This document shows, piece after piece, positions 1 through 8,744 of a stretch of DNA of 64,000 nt. This stretch comes from Ancylobacter gelatini. GTDB lineage: Bacteria > Pseudomonadota > Alphaproteobacteria > Rhizobiales > Xanthobacteraceae. The stretch covers positions 1 to 64,000 of the forward strand of contig NZ_JAKVIL010000004.1 in assembly GCF_022601675.1 (NCBI RefSeq). Reading direction: 5' to 3'. How positions within the stretch are numbered: the stretch's first letter is position 1; every line of letters starts with the position of its first letter. Under the pieces are notes generated by a model. The model had not been told where the DNA came from. It saw only the letters and a list, made by a program, of their open reading frames with translations, and did not search any database. A program made the position numbers and the translations under genes.

Positions 1-77
1 CACCCCCGGCACCGCGCCCACGCTCGGCACAAATTACCGCCAGCCCTACGGCACCACGGCGCAGGCCGCGCCGGCGC
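1..77 (+). repeat. Exact in-frame 77-bp repeat, copy 1 (copy 2 at 973-1049)
   Basis: Bases 1-77 are identical to 973-1049, an offset of 972 bases or 324 codons, and both encode the same TNYRQP-type linker in front of an SH3 repeat. The match may continue left of the window. Downstream of base 77 the copies diverge. Confidence 0.95.
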
Positions 78-2032
78 CCGGTTATGACGCCGATGCCGCC
101 GCCGTTCTGGCCGGCACGCCGGCCACCAGCCGGGGCCCCGGCAGCTTCGGCACCATGAAGGGCGCGCGCACCACCATCGGCGAAACCAATGTCCGCTCCG
201 GGCCGGGCGTCGAATATTCCGTCATCAAGACCCTGCCGGACTTCACCAAGGTCGAGGTGCAGTCCTGCGCCAATACCTGGTGCCAGACCGACGAGGGTTA
301 TATCAGCCTGTTCCACCTTTCGCGTGGCCCGGTGCAGCAGATCCTGAGCTCGGCCGCGCAGCCGCTGCTCCCGGGCTCGGGCTCGCGGGATTCGGCCTAT
401 TACGCCGACAATCTCGCCGCACAGGCCACGATGGGCTATGGCGCCGCCGGGCAGGGTGTCGCGATCGGCGGCGTGCCCACCGGCGTTCCCGGCATCGCGG
501 CGCCCTATGCTGCCTCGAACACCAATTACCGCGTTCCGGTGGCCCAGCGGCTGGCGGCGCAGCCGGTGGCGAACCTTGCGCCGGGCTACGCGCCCAACGC
601 CTACGGCGCCACGCCCTATGGCGTCGCCGGCGGCCAGGCCACCGTGCGCGCCAATGTGAATGTCCGCTCCGGCCCCGGCACGCGCTTCAATGTGGTCGGC
701 TCGCTGCCGGCCGGGGCGCCGGTCGACATCATGAGCTGCACCGGCAGCTGGTGCCAGACGCAATACGGCTATGTCAGCGCCCGCCTCGTGTCGCAGGGCA
801 CGCTGTATGCCGGCGCGCAGCCGGCCGCCGCCCGCGCCTATGGCGCGCCGAACTACGCGCTGGCCTCGCCCGGCACCAATTACCGCCAGCCGGTGGCGCC
901 CCAGCTCATCGCGCAGCCGGCCGTGCAGCAGCGCCCGTTCCTCCCGGCCCAGCCCGGCGTGACACCCGGCATCACCCCCGGCACCGCGCCCACGCTCGGC
1001 ACAAATTACCGCCAGCCCTACGGCACCACGGCGCAGGCCGCGCCGGCGCTTCCGCAGGCCTCCGGCTATCCGGCCGCCGGCTATCAGGATCCGCGCCGCT
1101 ACGGCGTGGCCGGCGTTGCGGCCGGGCAGGGCTATTCCGCCGTCACCGTCGCCGCACTCAATGTGCGCAGCGGCCCCGGCATCGGTTACGACATTCTCGG
1201 CACGCTGGCCGCCGGCTCGCCGGTGAACGTCGTTTCCTGCGCGGGAAGCTGGTGCCAGACGCAATATGGCTATGTCAGCGCCCGCCACATCTCGACCGGC
1301 TCCGCTGGCGCGAGCTACCAGGCACCGGCCGCACAGCCCGCCACCTATGCCCGCGCCAGCTACAGCGCGCCGGCCACGGCGCCCGTCTATGCGCAGCCGA
1401 CCTACTCGCAACCCGCCTACGTCCAGCCCGCCTATGCGCAGTCGTCCTATGGCAATGCCTACGCGCCGGATCCGACCTTCGGAGGCGCCTATACCGGCTC
1501 GCGCTACATTCCCGGCGCGACCTACCCGACCTATACGCCCTCGCTCGGCAATCTGGCGGCCGACATCGCGGCGCCGTTCGAGGCTCTGGCCACCGCCGCC
1601 ACCTACAGCTTCGGCGAAGGTGGCTGGGGCGGCGGCTGGTACAACGCGCCCGCCGAACCGCTCGGCAATAACTGGCGCGTGAGCCGTGGGCCGCAATTTT
1701 CTTACGGCACCCGCGACCGGGGGCCGGGCTATTGGGGGCCTTCGCTCTACGGCCGCAACATTCCCAGCAACTGGGGCGCACGGCCGAGCTACTGGGGCGG
1801 GCGTCCGACCTATTGGAACGCGCATCCTGGCTACCCGGTGCAGGCGTATCGCGGTGATCGGCGCGGGAACTATTACTGGTCGACCCGCAATGCCGGCCTG
1901 CGGCCGCAACCGGCGCGCTGGTACACCGGCGGATCCAGCGGGCTCGGCCCGCGCTGGCAGGGTCCGTATGATGCCGGACCCCGTTACAACGGCCGTCCTG
2001 TAGTCTGGCGTCCGCGTGCGGGTCTGTTCTGA
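2..2032 (+). CDS. SH3-repeat surface/secreted protein, 5' end outside window
   Basis: The reading frame is open from base 2, so the gene is cut by the window edge; the ATG at 155 is internal. Counted from that ATG, three bacterial SH3 (SH3_3-type) repeats with NVRSGPG and a WCQT core lie near residues 4-55, 162-213 and 328-380. Pro/Ala-rich linkers carrying a repeated TNYRxP motif separate them. The last 100 residues are rich in Trp, Tyr, Gly and Arg (YWG repeats). Such SH3 arrays usually sit in cell-envelope proteins that bind peptidoglycan or other surface ligands; that role is inference. The next gene encodes a one-SH3 relative with the same WG-rich tail style. The linker at bases 1-77 recurs exactly at 973-1049. 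Confidence 0.8.
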   Translation, partial: TPGTAPTLGTNYRQPYGTTAQAAPAPGYDADAAAVLAGTPATSRGPGSFGTMKGARTTIGETNVRSGPGVEYSVIKTLPDFTKVEVQSCANTWCQTDEGYISLFHLSRGPVQQILSSAAQPLLPGSGSRDSAYYADNLAAQATMGYGAAGQGVAIGGVPTGVPGIAAPYAASNTNYRVPVAQRLAAQPVANLAPGYAPNAYGATPYGVAGGQATVRANVNVRSGPGTRFNVVGSLPAGAPVDIMSCTGSWCQTQYGYVSARLVSQGTLYAGAQPAAARAYGAPNYALASPGTNYRQPVAPQLIAQPAVQQRPFLPAQPGVTPGITPGTAPTLGTNYRQPYGTTAQAAPALPQASGYPAAGYQDPRRYGVAGVAAGQGYSAVTVAALNVRSGPGIGYDILGTLAAGSPVNVVSCAGSWCQTQYGYVSARHISTGSAGASYQAPAAQPATYARASYSAPATAPVYAQPTYSQPAYVQPAYAQSSYGNAYAPDPTFGGAYTGSRYIPGATYPTYTPSLGNLAADIAAPFEALATAATYSFGEGGWGGGWYNAPAEPLGNNWRVSRGPQFSYGTRDRGPGYWGPSLYGRNIPSNWGARPSYWGGRPTYWNAHPGYPVQAYRGDRRGNYYWSTRNAGLRPQPARWYTGGSSGLGPRWQGPYDAGPRYNGRPVVWRPRAGLF
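973..1049 (+). repeat. Exact in-frame 77-bp repeat, copy 2
   Basis: Second copy of the linker repeat at 1-77, inside the same SH3 protein gene and in the same frame. It precedes the third visible SH3 repeat. Identity at silent positions suggests recent duplication or gene conversion. Confidence 0.95.
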
Positions 2033-2173
2033 GTGCTGGCCAGCTGTCGCAGGGGAAGCTGCAACAAATTTCGCCTGAAATAGTTGCCATGCTTATCAGA
2101 CGCATGCGTCGACGCGTCCCGATCCGGGACGCGGGGGCGTCGCGGCGCGCGCCGCGCTGGTGAGGAGAGTGCA

Positions 2174-2884
2174 ATGCGGTTTCCCAGATCCCTTTTGCTG
2201 GTGGCGGGCTTCCTGCTCGCCGGCAGCCTTGCCGCCTCGGCGCGGCCGGCGGTTGTCACCACCGATCTCAACGTGCGTGCCGGCCCAGGCACCGGCTATC
2301 GCGTCATCGGCTCGCTCCCGGCGGGCTCGTCGGTGGATGTCGGCTCCTGCACCGGAAGCTGGTGCCGCGTCGCGGGCGGCTTCGCCAGCGCGCGCTTCCT
2401 CGCCTTCGGCGCGGGCACCCGTGTCGTGGTGCAGCCGGCACCGGTCTATTACGACGATTATTACGATAACGACCTCGCCCTAGGCGTCGGTGCCTTCGCG
2501 CTTGGCGTCGGCGTCGGCAATGCCTGGGGACCGGGCTATTGGGGCCCCGGCTGGGGCGGGCCGGGCTGGCGCGGCAATTACTGGGGTCCGCCACCGCGTG
2601 GCTGGCGCGGCCCTGGCTGGCGCGGTCCGCGCGGGGGCTGGAATCGCCCCGGCTGGAATGGCCCGCGTCGCGTGTGGAACAACAATCCCGGCTGGCGGGG
2701 ACGTCCGGCGTGGAACGGCAATCGCGGCCCCGGATGGCGCGGCCCGCGCATGGGTCCCGGCCCGCGCATGGTCGGTGGCCCCCGCATGGGAGGCCGGCCT
2801 CCGATGATGCGGGGCGGCTATGGCGGAGGCATGCGGATGCGCCCGGTTGGCATGGGCGGCGGACGCGGCTGGCGCGCACGCTGA
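2174..2884 (+). CDS. Secreted SH3-domain protein with WG/RG-rich tail
   Basis: A 236-residue protein. The start at 2174 is chosen because a GAGGAGAG Shine-Dalgarno lies just upstream and the protein then opens with a clean signal peptide (MRFPRSLLLVAGFLLAGSLA, cleavage near ASA-RPA). One SH3_3 repeat follows (about residues 25-78, NVRAGPG and GSWCRV). The rest is low-complexity, rich in Gly, Trp, Arg, Pro and Met (GWRGP-type repeats). It probably sits in the periplasm or at the cell surface and shares domain style with the larger gene upstream. The precise ligand is unknown. Confidence 0.8.
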   Translation: MRFPRSLLLVAGFLLAGSLAASARPAVVTTDLNVRAGPGTGYRVIGSLPAGSSVDVGSCTGSWCRVAGGFASARFLAFGAGTRVVVQPAPVYYDDYYDNDLALGVGAFALGVGVGNAWGPGYWGPGWGGPGWRGNYWGPPPRGWRGPGWRGPRGGWNRPGWNGPRRVWNNNPGWRGRPAWNGNRGPGWRGPRMGPGPRMVGGPRMGGRPPMMRGGYGGGMRMRPVGMGGGRGWRAR

Positions 2885-2888
2885 CAGC

Positions 2889-2924
2889 GACTTCCGCAGA
2901 ATTCACACGATTTCTGCGGAAGTC
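2889..2924. terminator. Bidirectional hairpin between convergent genes
   Basis: A perfect 13-bp inverted repeat (2889-2901 with 2912-2924, 10-base loop) lies 5 bases after the SH3 gene stop and 19 bases before the convergent purB stop. There is no strong T-run, so it is a probable rather than a classic intrinsic terminator. Confidence 0.55.
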
Positions 2925-2943
2925 CGTCTAACGCATTGATCGA

Positions 2944-4251
2944 TCACGCCCGGCCGAAGACCCGTGTGAAGATCGTATCGACATGCTTGAGGTGATAGCC
3001 GAGATCGAACTTCTCGGCGATCTCCTCCGGCGTCAGATATTGCCGAACCTCGGAATCGTTGGTCAGCAGGTTCTGGAACTCGCCTTCGCCGCGCCACACC
3101 GGCATGGCGTTACGCTGCACGAGCCGGTAGGCATCCTCGCGGCTCGCGCCCTTCTGGGTCAGGGCCAGCAGCACGCGCTGCGAATGAACGAGGCCGCCGA
3201 GACGGTCGAGATTCTTCTGCATGGTCTGCGGGTAGACCAGCAGCTTCTCGACCACGCCCGCGAGGCGGTTCAGCGCGAAGTCGAGCGTCACCGTCGCGTC
3301 CGGGCCGATGCCGCGCTCGACGGAGGAGTGCGAGATATCGCGCTCATGCCACAGCGCGACATTCTCCAGCGCCGGCGTGACCATGCCGCGCACGAGGCGG
3401 GCGAGGCCGGTCACGTTCTCGGTCAGCACCGGATTGCGCTTGTGCGGCATGGCGGAGGAGCCCTTCTGCCCTTCGGAGAAGAACTCCTCGGCCTCCAGCA
3501 CTTCGGTGCGCTGGAGATGGCGAATCTCGATCGCTACGCGCTCCATGGAGGAGGCGACCACGCCCAGCGCGGCGAAATAGGCGGCGTGGCGGTCGCGCGG
3601 GATGACCTGCGTCGAGACCGGCTCGACCTTCAGCCCGAGCTTTTCGGCGACATATTCCTCCACGCGCGGATCGATCTGCGCGAAGGTGCCGACGGCACCC
3701 GAAATGGCGCAGGTCGCCACTTCCTCGCGGGCGGCGACGAGGCGCGCGCGGTTGCGCTGGAACTCGGCATGGGCCTGCGCGAGCTTGAGCCCGAAGGTGG
3801 TGGGCTCGGCGTGGATGCCGTGCGAGCGGCCGATGGTCGGGGTGAGCTTGTGCTCGAAGGCGCGGGCCTCCAGCGCGGCGAGCAGGCGATCCACATCCTT
3901 GATGAGAATGTCGGCGGCGCGCACGAGCTGCACGTTGAGGCAGGTGTCTAGCACGTCGGAAGAGGTCATGCCCTGATGCACGAAGCGCGCTTCCGGCCCG
4001 ACGATCTCGGCGAGATGCGTCAGGAAGGCGATGACGTCATGCTTGGTGACCGCCTCGATCTCGTCGATGCGGGCGACGTCGAAGGTCGCGTCCTTCGCCA
4101 TCTCCCAGATCTTCGCCGCCGCCTCCTTCGGCACCACGCCGAGTTCGGCGAGCGCGTCGGTCGCGTGCGCCTCGATCTCGAACCAGATGCGGAAGCGGGT
4201 CTGCGGCTCCCAGATGGCAGCCATTTCGGGACGGGTATAGCGCGGGATCAC
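2944..4251 (-). CDS. purB: Adenylosuccinate lyase
   Basis: A 435-residue cytoplasmic enzyme of the fumarase/aspartase superfamily. It splits SAICAR to AICAR plus fumarate and adenylosuccinate to AMP plus fumarate in purine synthesis. Visible hallmarks are the TSSDVLDT region near residue 93, the catalytic-His region GRSHGIHAEPT and the superfamily signature GSSAMPHKRNP with its mobile catalytic Ser. Length matches the short bacterial PurB class. It lies upstream of nothing else on its strand except rpe, about 70 bases away, and converges with the SH3 gene. Identification is firm. Confidence 0.97.
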   Translation of the reverse strand: MIPRYTRPEMAAIWEPQTRFRIWFEIEAHATDALAELGVVPKEAAAKIWEMAKDATFDVARIDEIEAVTKHDVIAFLTHLAEIVGPEARFVHQGMTSSDVLDTCLNVQLVRAADILIKDVDRLLAALEARAFEHKLTPTIGRSHGIHAEPTTFGLKLAQAHAEFQRNRARLVAAREEVATCAISGAVGTFAQIDPRVEEYVAEKLGLKVEPVSTQVIPRDRHAAYFAALGVVASSMERVAIEIRHLQRTEVLEAEEFFSEGQKGSSAMPHKRNPVLTENVTGLARLVRGMVTPALENVALWHERDISHSSVERGIGPDATVTLDFALNRLAGVVEKLLVYPQTMQKNLDRLGGLVHSQRVLLALTQKGASREDAYRLVQRNAMPVWRGEGEFQNLLTNDSEVRQYLTPEEIAEKFDLGYHLKHVDTIFTRVFGRA

Positions 4252-4322
4252 GGGCGGCTCTTTCGACTGTCGAGGGACAGCCGCGCTCTAGCAGATTAGG
4301 CCAGATCCCACAAATACCGGCC

Positions 4323-5009
4323 TCAGACCAACTCGCCCCGCGCGCGCGCCGCTGCCTCGCGGATGGCCTTGATGTTGGCGGCGTAAGCGTCGGGGCCGCC
4401 CTTGAACACGGCGGAACCGGCCACCAGCGCATTGGCGCCGGCATGGGCGCAGATGCCGGAATTTGACGGGACGACGCCGCCGTCGATCTCGATGTCGATC
4501 GGGCGGTCGCCGATCATCGCGGAAAGCTGGCGCACCTTGTCCATCACCGGCGCGATGAAGGCCTGCCCGCCGAAGCCGGGATTGACCGTCATCACCACCA
4601 CGAGGTCGATCACGTCGAGCACATGCTCGATCGCCGTCGCCGGGGTCGCGGGATTGAGCGCGACGCCGGCCTTCTTGCCGAGCGCACGGATCGCCTGAAG
4701 CGAGCGGTGCAAATGCGGGCCGGCCTCGGCGTGGATCGAGATATGATCGGCGCCCGCCTTGGCGAAAGCCTCCAGATAGGGGTCGACCGGCGCGATCATC
4801 AGGTGCACGTCGAACGGCTTGTCGCTGTAGGGGCGGATCGCCTTCACCACATCCGGGCCGAACGAGATGTTCGGCACGAAATGCCCGTCCATGACGTCGA
4901 TATGGATCCAGTCCGCACCGGCGGCATCGACCGCGCGGACTTCCTCGCCGAAGCGGGCGAAGTCGCTGGCAAGGATCGAGGGAGCGATGATCAGCGGGCG
5001 AGGGGGCAT
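4323..5009 (-). CDS. rpe: Ribulose-phosphate 3-epimerase
   Basis: A 228-residue TIM-barrel enzyme that interconverts ribulose 5-phosphate and xylulose 5-phosphate in the pentose phosphate and Calvin pathways. The family motifs are present: APSILASDF at the start, [17 protein letters not shown] (metal and catalytic residues), [20 protein letters not shown] and IEIDGG. The ATG at 5009 is preferred over an upstream start 11 codons earlier because CGGAG precedes it and the protein then begins [11 protein letters not shown], as in the family. It lies just upstream of purB on the same strand. Confidence 0.96.
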   Translation of the reverse strand: MPPRPLIIAPSILASDFARFGEEVRAVDAAGADWIHIDVMDGHFVPNISFGPDVVKAIRPYSDKPFDVHLMIAPVDPYLEAFAKAGADHISIHAEAGPHLHRSLQAIRALGKKAGVALNPATPATAIEHVLDVIDLVVVMTVNPGFGGQAFIAPVMDKVRQLSAMIGDRPIDIEIDGGVVPSNSGICAHAGANALVAGSAVFKGGPDAYAANIKAIREAAARARGELV

Positions 5010-5190
5010 GGCAGGTTCTCCGAATTGCCGCGCCCGTAACATGACGGAACCCCGGCGGCAAGAAAGCCGACAAATCCGAGCGAGACCAGATGCGCCGGTA
5101 TTGAGGGAGGACTAAGCTGCTGCGAGTCGCGTCGATCAAGGATACTGCGCCGGCGGGCGCGGGCGGCGCGACGGACGAGGGGAGCCTGCT

Positions 5191-5562
5191 ATGAAGAATG
5201 TTCGATATCTGGCGGCGGGTGCCGTCGTCGCAGTCGCCGGCCTGCTGGCGACCATGCCTGAGGCCAATGCCTGGCGCGCCGGCGCCTGCGGTGCGCGCGG
5301 CTGCGTAGGCGCCGCCGGCAATCCGGGCCACTACTACGGCGCCGGCCGCTATTACGGCCCGGTGCCGCGCGGCGGCGGCGTGGTCGTCGTCAATCCGCGC
5401 CGCTACTGGCCGCCGGGCGGTGCCGTGGCCGCGGGCGCGGCGCTCGGCTTCCTGACCGGCGTCGCGGCCGCCAATCTGGTCGGTCCGCCGCCCCAGCCCA
5501 ATTACTGCTGGTACTACACCAACCCGCAGCGGACCCAGGGCTTCTGGGAGCCGTGCCCCTGA
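5191..5562 (+). CDS. Small secreted Gly/Tyr-rich protein of unknown function
   Basis: A 123-residue protein with a clear signal peptide (cleavage near ANA-W at residue 27), a Gly/Tyr/Arg-rich middle, a short hydrophobic glycine-rich segment (AAGAALGFLTGVAAANL) and a C-terminal YCWYYTNPQRTQGFWEPCP-like end with two cysteines. GAGGGGAG precedes the ATG at a good distance. Small exported proteins with this ending are common in Hyphomicrobiales, but I know of no assigned function. A hairpin follows the stop. Confidence 0.75.
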   Translation: MKNVRYLAAGAVVAVAGLLATMPEANAWRAGACGARGCVGAAGNPGHYYGAGRYYGPVPRGGGVVVVNPRRYWPPGGAVAAGAALGFLTGVAAANLVGPPPQPNYCWYYTNPQRTQGFWEPCP

Positions 5563-5592
5563 GGCACGCAGCTCTCGCCGGGTGAAAACAGG

Positions 5593-5619
5593 ACGCGGCC
5601 GGGAGCTTTCCGGCCGCGT
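5593..5619. terminator. Bidirectional terminator hairpin
   Basis: A perfect 10-bp GC-rich stem (5593-5602 with 5610-5619, 7-base loop) is followed by TTT on plus and by a CCTGTTTTC stretch on minus. It sits between the convergent small secreted gene and proX and probably serves both. Confidence 0.7.
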
Positions 5620-5649
5620 TTCAGTTTCAGGAGCTGGTATCGGCGGAGG

Positions 5650-6504
5650 TCACTTCGACCAGGCGTCGACCTTGGCCTTGTTGGCGGCGACCCAGGCCTT
5701 GGCGGTGGCCGCCGGATCGGCGCCGGGCTTCTCGTTCTCCACCATGAGCGCCTGCTCATCGGCGAGGGACAGGTTGAAACCGTCGAGGATCTTGTAGGCC
5801 TCCGGGGACTCTTCCTTGAGCTTGGTCGAGACGATGGTGTTCACGGTTTCCTCGCCGCCGAACACACCCTTGGGATCGTCGAGATATTTCAGGTCCCAGG
5901 TCGCGAACATCCAGTGCGGCGTCCAGGTGGTGATGACGATCGGCTCCTTCTTGGCGTAGGCGTCCTTGAGCGCGGCGACCATGGTGGCGTCCGAGCCCTC
6001 GACCAGCTTCACCGGCAGGCCGTATTCCTTGATCGCCTTCTCCGACGCCTTCATCAGGCCTGCGCCGGGATCGATGCCGATCACCTTGCCGCCGAACTTG
6101 GCGGGGTCCTTCTTGATGTCCTCGATGGTGGTGATGTCGACATAGGTCGGCACCGCCCAGCCGATCTTGGCGCCGGTGACGTTCGGCCCGAGATTGTCGA
6201 CCTTGGCTTTGAGCTTGTCGTAATAGGCCGCGTGCGTGCCCGGCAGCCACGCCGCGACCATGGCGTCGGCCTCATCGGTGGCGACCGCCTGCCACATCGC
6301 CGCGCCCGAAAGCGGGACGATCTTGACCTTGTAGCCCTTATCCTCCAGCGCCGCCTTGATGACGTTGGTGGCGACCACGGCGTCGGACCATTCGACATAG
6401 GCGATGGTCAGGTCCTTCTTCTCCGCCTGCGCCGCGCTGAGCGTGAGACCGAGGGCGGTGGCGGCAACCGCCGTGCCCTTGAGGAATTTCGAGAGGATCG
6501 ACAT
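5650..6504 (-). CDS. proX: Glycine betaine/proline betaine ABC transporter, substrate-binding protein
   Basis: A 284-residue periplasmic binding protein of the OpuAC family. The start at 6504 gives a signal peptide (MSILSKFLKGTAVAATALGL, cleavage near AQA-E). A longer open frame upstream belongs to shadow sequence over proW. The mature protein carries YVEWSDAVVATNV, WLPGTH and TTWTPHWMFATWDLKYLDDP, rich in the Trp residues that form the betaine-binding aromatic cage in this family. It is the last gene of a V-W-X operon, 74 bases after proW. The ligand (betaine, proline betaine or choline) is inferred from family. Confidence 0.92.
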   Translation of the reverse strand: MSILSKFLKGTAVAATALGLTLSAAQAEKKDLTIAYVEWSDAVVATNVIKAALEDKGYKVKIVPLSGAAMWQAVATDEADAMVAAWLPGTHAAYYDKLKAKVDNLGPNVTGAKIGWAVPTYVDITTIEDIKKDPAKFGGKVIGIDPGAGLMKASEKAIKEYGLPVKLVEGSDATMVAALKDAYAKKEPIVITTWTPHWMFATWDLKYLDDPKGVFGGEETVNTIVSTKLKEESPEAYKILDGFNLSLADEQALMVENEKPGADPAATAKAWVAANKAKVDAWSK

Positions 6505-6578
6505 TGACGGATACTCCGGTTCTGAAAGGATAAGGTTGTCAGCGGAAGTCTTGTGCTTCCTTTGGGAGGTTCGGAGGC

Positions 6579-7433
6579 CTAGCCGGCGCCCCGGTCCGTG
6601 CGCATGCGCCGGGCGATGTGCTGGGTGATGCGGTCGAGAATGACGGCGAGCACCACGATGGCGATGCCGGCCTGGAATCCCTGTCCGGCCTCCAGCCGCT
6701 GGATCGCCTTCCACACCTCGCCGCCGAGCCCGCCGGCGCCGATCATTGCCGCGATCACCACCATGGAGAGCGCGAGCATGATGGTCTGGTTGATGCCGGC
6801 CATGATGGTCGGGATAGCCAGCGGGAGCTGGAGCTTGAACAGCTTCTGCCAGCGCGAGGAGCCGAAGGAATCCGCCGCCTCCACCAGTTCCGGCGGCGTC
6901 TGCATGATGCCGAGCGCGGTGAGGCGGATGGTGGGCGGCATGGCGAACACGATGGTGGCGAAGCACGCCGACACCGCGCCCAGCCCGAAGAACGGGATGG
7001 CCGGGATCAGGTACACGAAGCTCGGCATGGTCTGCATCATGTCGAGCCCCGGACCCACCACGCGCCAGAACCGGCGGCTGAGCGCGGCGGCGATGCCGAT
7101 GGGAATGCCGATCATCAGCGCGAACAGCGTGGAGACCAGCACCAGCACAAGCGATTGCAGCGTCGCGCGCCAGAGTTCGAGATTCCACAGGAAGGCGAAG
7201 CCCAGCATGGTGAACAGCGCGATCCGCGCCGTGGTCAGCCGCCACACCAGCAGGCCGAAGGCAAGGATCACCAGCCATGGCGGCAGGTCGACGAGGAAAT
7301 CCGTGGTGGCCTCGATGCCGGTGCCGATCACCGCGCTTATGGCGCGGGTCACGCCGGAGAAATGCTCGGTCGCCCAGTCCAGCGCGGCGTCGCACATTTC
7401 CGCGAGAGGGATTCGGGGGATCTCGAAGTCCAT
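6579..7433 (-). CDS. proW: Glycine betaine/proline ABC transporter permease
   Basis: A 284-residue inner-membrane permease with about six membrane segments and the BPD_transp_1 core. The EAA loop is visible as ELVEAADSFGSSRWQKLFKLQLP near residues 185-205, the contact site for the ATPase. It lies 11 bases downstream of proV and upstream of proX, so the three form one osmoprotectant uptake system. The length is at the short end for ProW, which in enterics has a longer N-terminus. Confidence 0.93.
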   Translation of the reverse strand: MDFEIPRIPLAEMCDAALDWATEHFSGVTRAISAVIGTGIEATTDFLVDLPPWLVILAFGLLVWRLTTARIALFTMLGFAFLWNLELWRATLQSLVLVLVSTLFALMIGIPIGIAAALSRRFWRVVGPGLDMMQTMPSFVYLIPAIPFFGLGAVSACFATIVFAMPPTIRLTALGIMQTPPELVEAADSFGSSRWQKLFKLQLPLAIPTIMAGINQTIMLALSMVVIAAMIGAGGLGGEVWKAIQRLEAGQGFQAGIAIVVLAVILDRITQHIARRMRTDRGAG

Positions 7434-7444
7434 CGCCGGCGCCC

Positions 7445-8644
7445 TCAGTGCATCGGTTCGCCGCGGCGACGCGCGAGCGCGGCCACGAGGTCGGTATTGC
7501 TGATCACGCCGCGCAACTCGCGCCCGGCGCCGATCACCGCGATCTCGCCACGCCCGGCGGCCAGTCGCGACACCGCGTCGTTGAGCGTCGCGGTGTCGGA
7601 GACGCAGGCGTCGCGGTCGCTGGCCAGCAGGCGGATTTCCGTCGCCCCGGCACCGCGCAGCACGCCGGCATCGACCGTGCCCTGAAACAGCCCGTCCTGA
7701 CAGACCACGGTGGCGGCGGGATCGCCGGACTGTTCAAGCCGCACCAACGCCTCGGCGGCGGGAACATGCCACGGCACCACGCAGGCCGGCGCGCGCATCG
7801 CGGCGCCCGCCGTCACCACGCCGAGCACGTCGATATGCTCGACGAAGCGGCGCACATAATCATCGGCCGGATTGGCGAGGAAGTCGGAGGCATAGCCCTG
7901 CTGGACGACCGCGCCGTCCTTCATCAGCACGATCCGCCCGCCAAGCGCGATGGCCTCGTCGAGATCATGGCTGACGAAGACGATGGTCTTCTTCAGCCGC
8001 TTCTGCAGCGCCACCAGTTCCTGCTGCATGTCGCGGCGGATCAGCGGGTCGAGCGCGCTGAACGCCTCGTCCATCAGCAGGACGTCGGGCTCCAGCGCCA
8101 GAGCGCGGGCAAGGCCGGCGCGCTGCTGCATGCCGCCGGAAAGCTGCGAGGGCAGGTGAGCCTCCCAGCCCTTCAGCCCCACGGTCTCCAGCGCGGCCAT
8201 CGCGCGCTCGCGGCGCAGCGTCGGGGCGACGCCCTGCACCTCCAGCCCGTATTCGACATTGCGCAGGATGGTCCGGTGCGGGAACAGCGCAAATTGCTGG
8301 AACACCATGCCGAAGCGGGTGCGGCGCACCGCCATCAACTCGCTTTCGGAGAGCTTCGTAAGGTCGGTGTCGTCCAGCAGCACCGACCCGGCGGTCGGCT
8401 CGACGAGGCGGTTGATGCAGCGCAGGCAGGTCGACTTGCCGGAGCCGGAAAGCCCCATCACCACGAGAATCTCGCCCTCGGCAATGTCGAAGCTGACATC
8501 GTGCAGGCCTACGACCGCGCCGGTCTGCTTGAAGATAGCCTCGCGGCCGAGGCCACCCTGCAGAAGCGGCAGGGCTTTTCCGGCGTCGTCGCCGAAAATC
8601 TTGGTCAGTCCGCGAACCCTGATGCGAGGCCGTTTCTCGGTCAT
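7445..8644 (-). CDS. proV: Glycine betaine/proline ABC transporter ATP-binding protein
   Basis: A 399-residue ATPase that drives the ProVWX osmoprotectant importer. Walker A is GLSGSGKST at 64-72, the ABC signature LSGGMQQR at 168-175, and Walker B VLLMDEAFSALD at 188-199. The C-terminal 120 residues match the tandem CBS region typical of ProV/OpuA, which senses ionic strength in characterised members. First gene of the operon. Probable osmotic regulation is inference; I see no specific operator. Confidence 0.95.
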   Translation of the reverse strand: MTEKRPRIRVRGLTKIFGDDAGKALPLLQGGLGREAIFKQTGAVVGLHDVSFDIAEGEILVVMGLSGSGKSTCLRCINRLVEPTAGSVLLDDTDLTKLSESELMAVRRTRFGMVFQQFALFPHRTILRNVEYGLEVQGVAPTLRRERAMAALETVGLKGWEAHLPSQLSGGMQQRAGLARALALEPDVLLMDEAFSALDPLIRRDMQQELVALQKRLKKTIVFVSHDLDEAIALGGRIVLMKDGAVVQQGYASDFLANPADDYVRRFVEHIDVLGVVTAGAAMRAPACVVPWHVPAAEALVRLEQSGDPAATVVCQDGLFQGTVDAGVLRGAGATEIRLLASDRDACVSDTATLNDAVSRLAAGRGEIAVIGAGRELRGVISNTDLVAALARRRGEPMH

Positions 8645-8744
8645 GAACTCCCCCGTGCCAGGAGAGTGTCAGGCGCATGGCAGCCATGCCGATTGCACAG
8701 ATGCGACGGCACGGGCTGCAAACGCGACAATCACATGACGGCGG

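Noticed and set aside
5593-5619. Riboswitch near the betaine transporter genes
   Set aside because: The GC-rich stem lies after the stop of proX, not before proV, and is a simple terminator hairpin.
6505-7395. An open extension of proX upstream into proW
   Set aside because: The extension overlaps proW in another frame. proX starts at 6504 with its own signal peptide and upstream GGAG.
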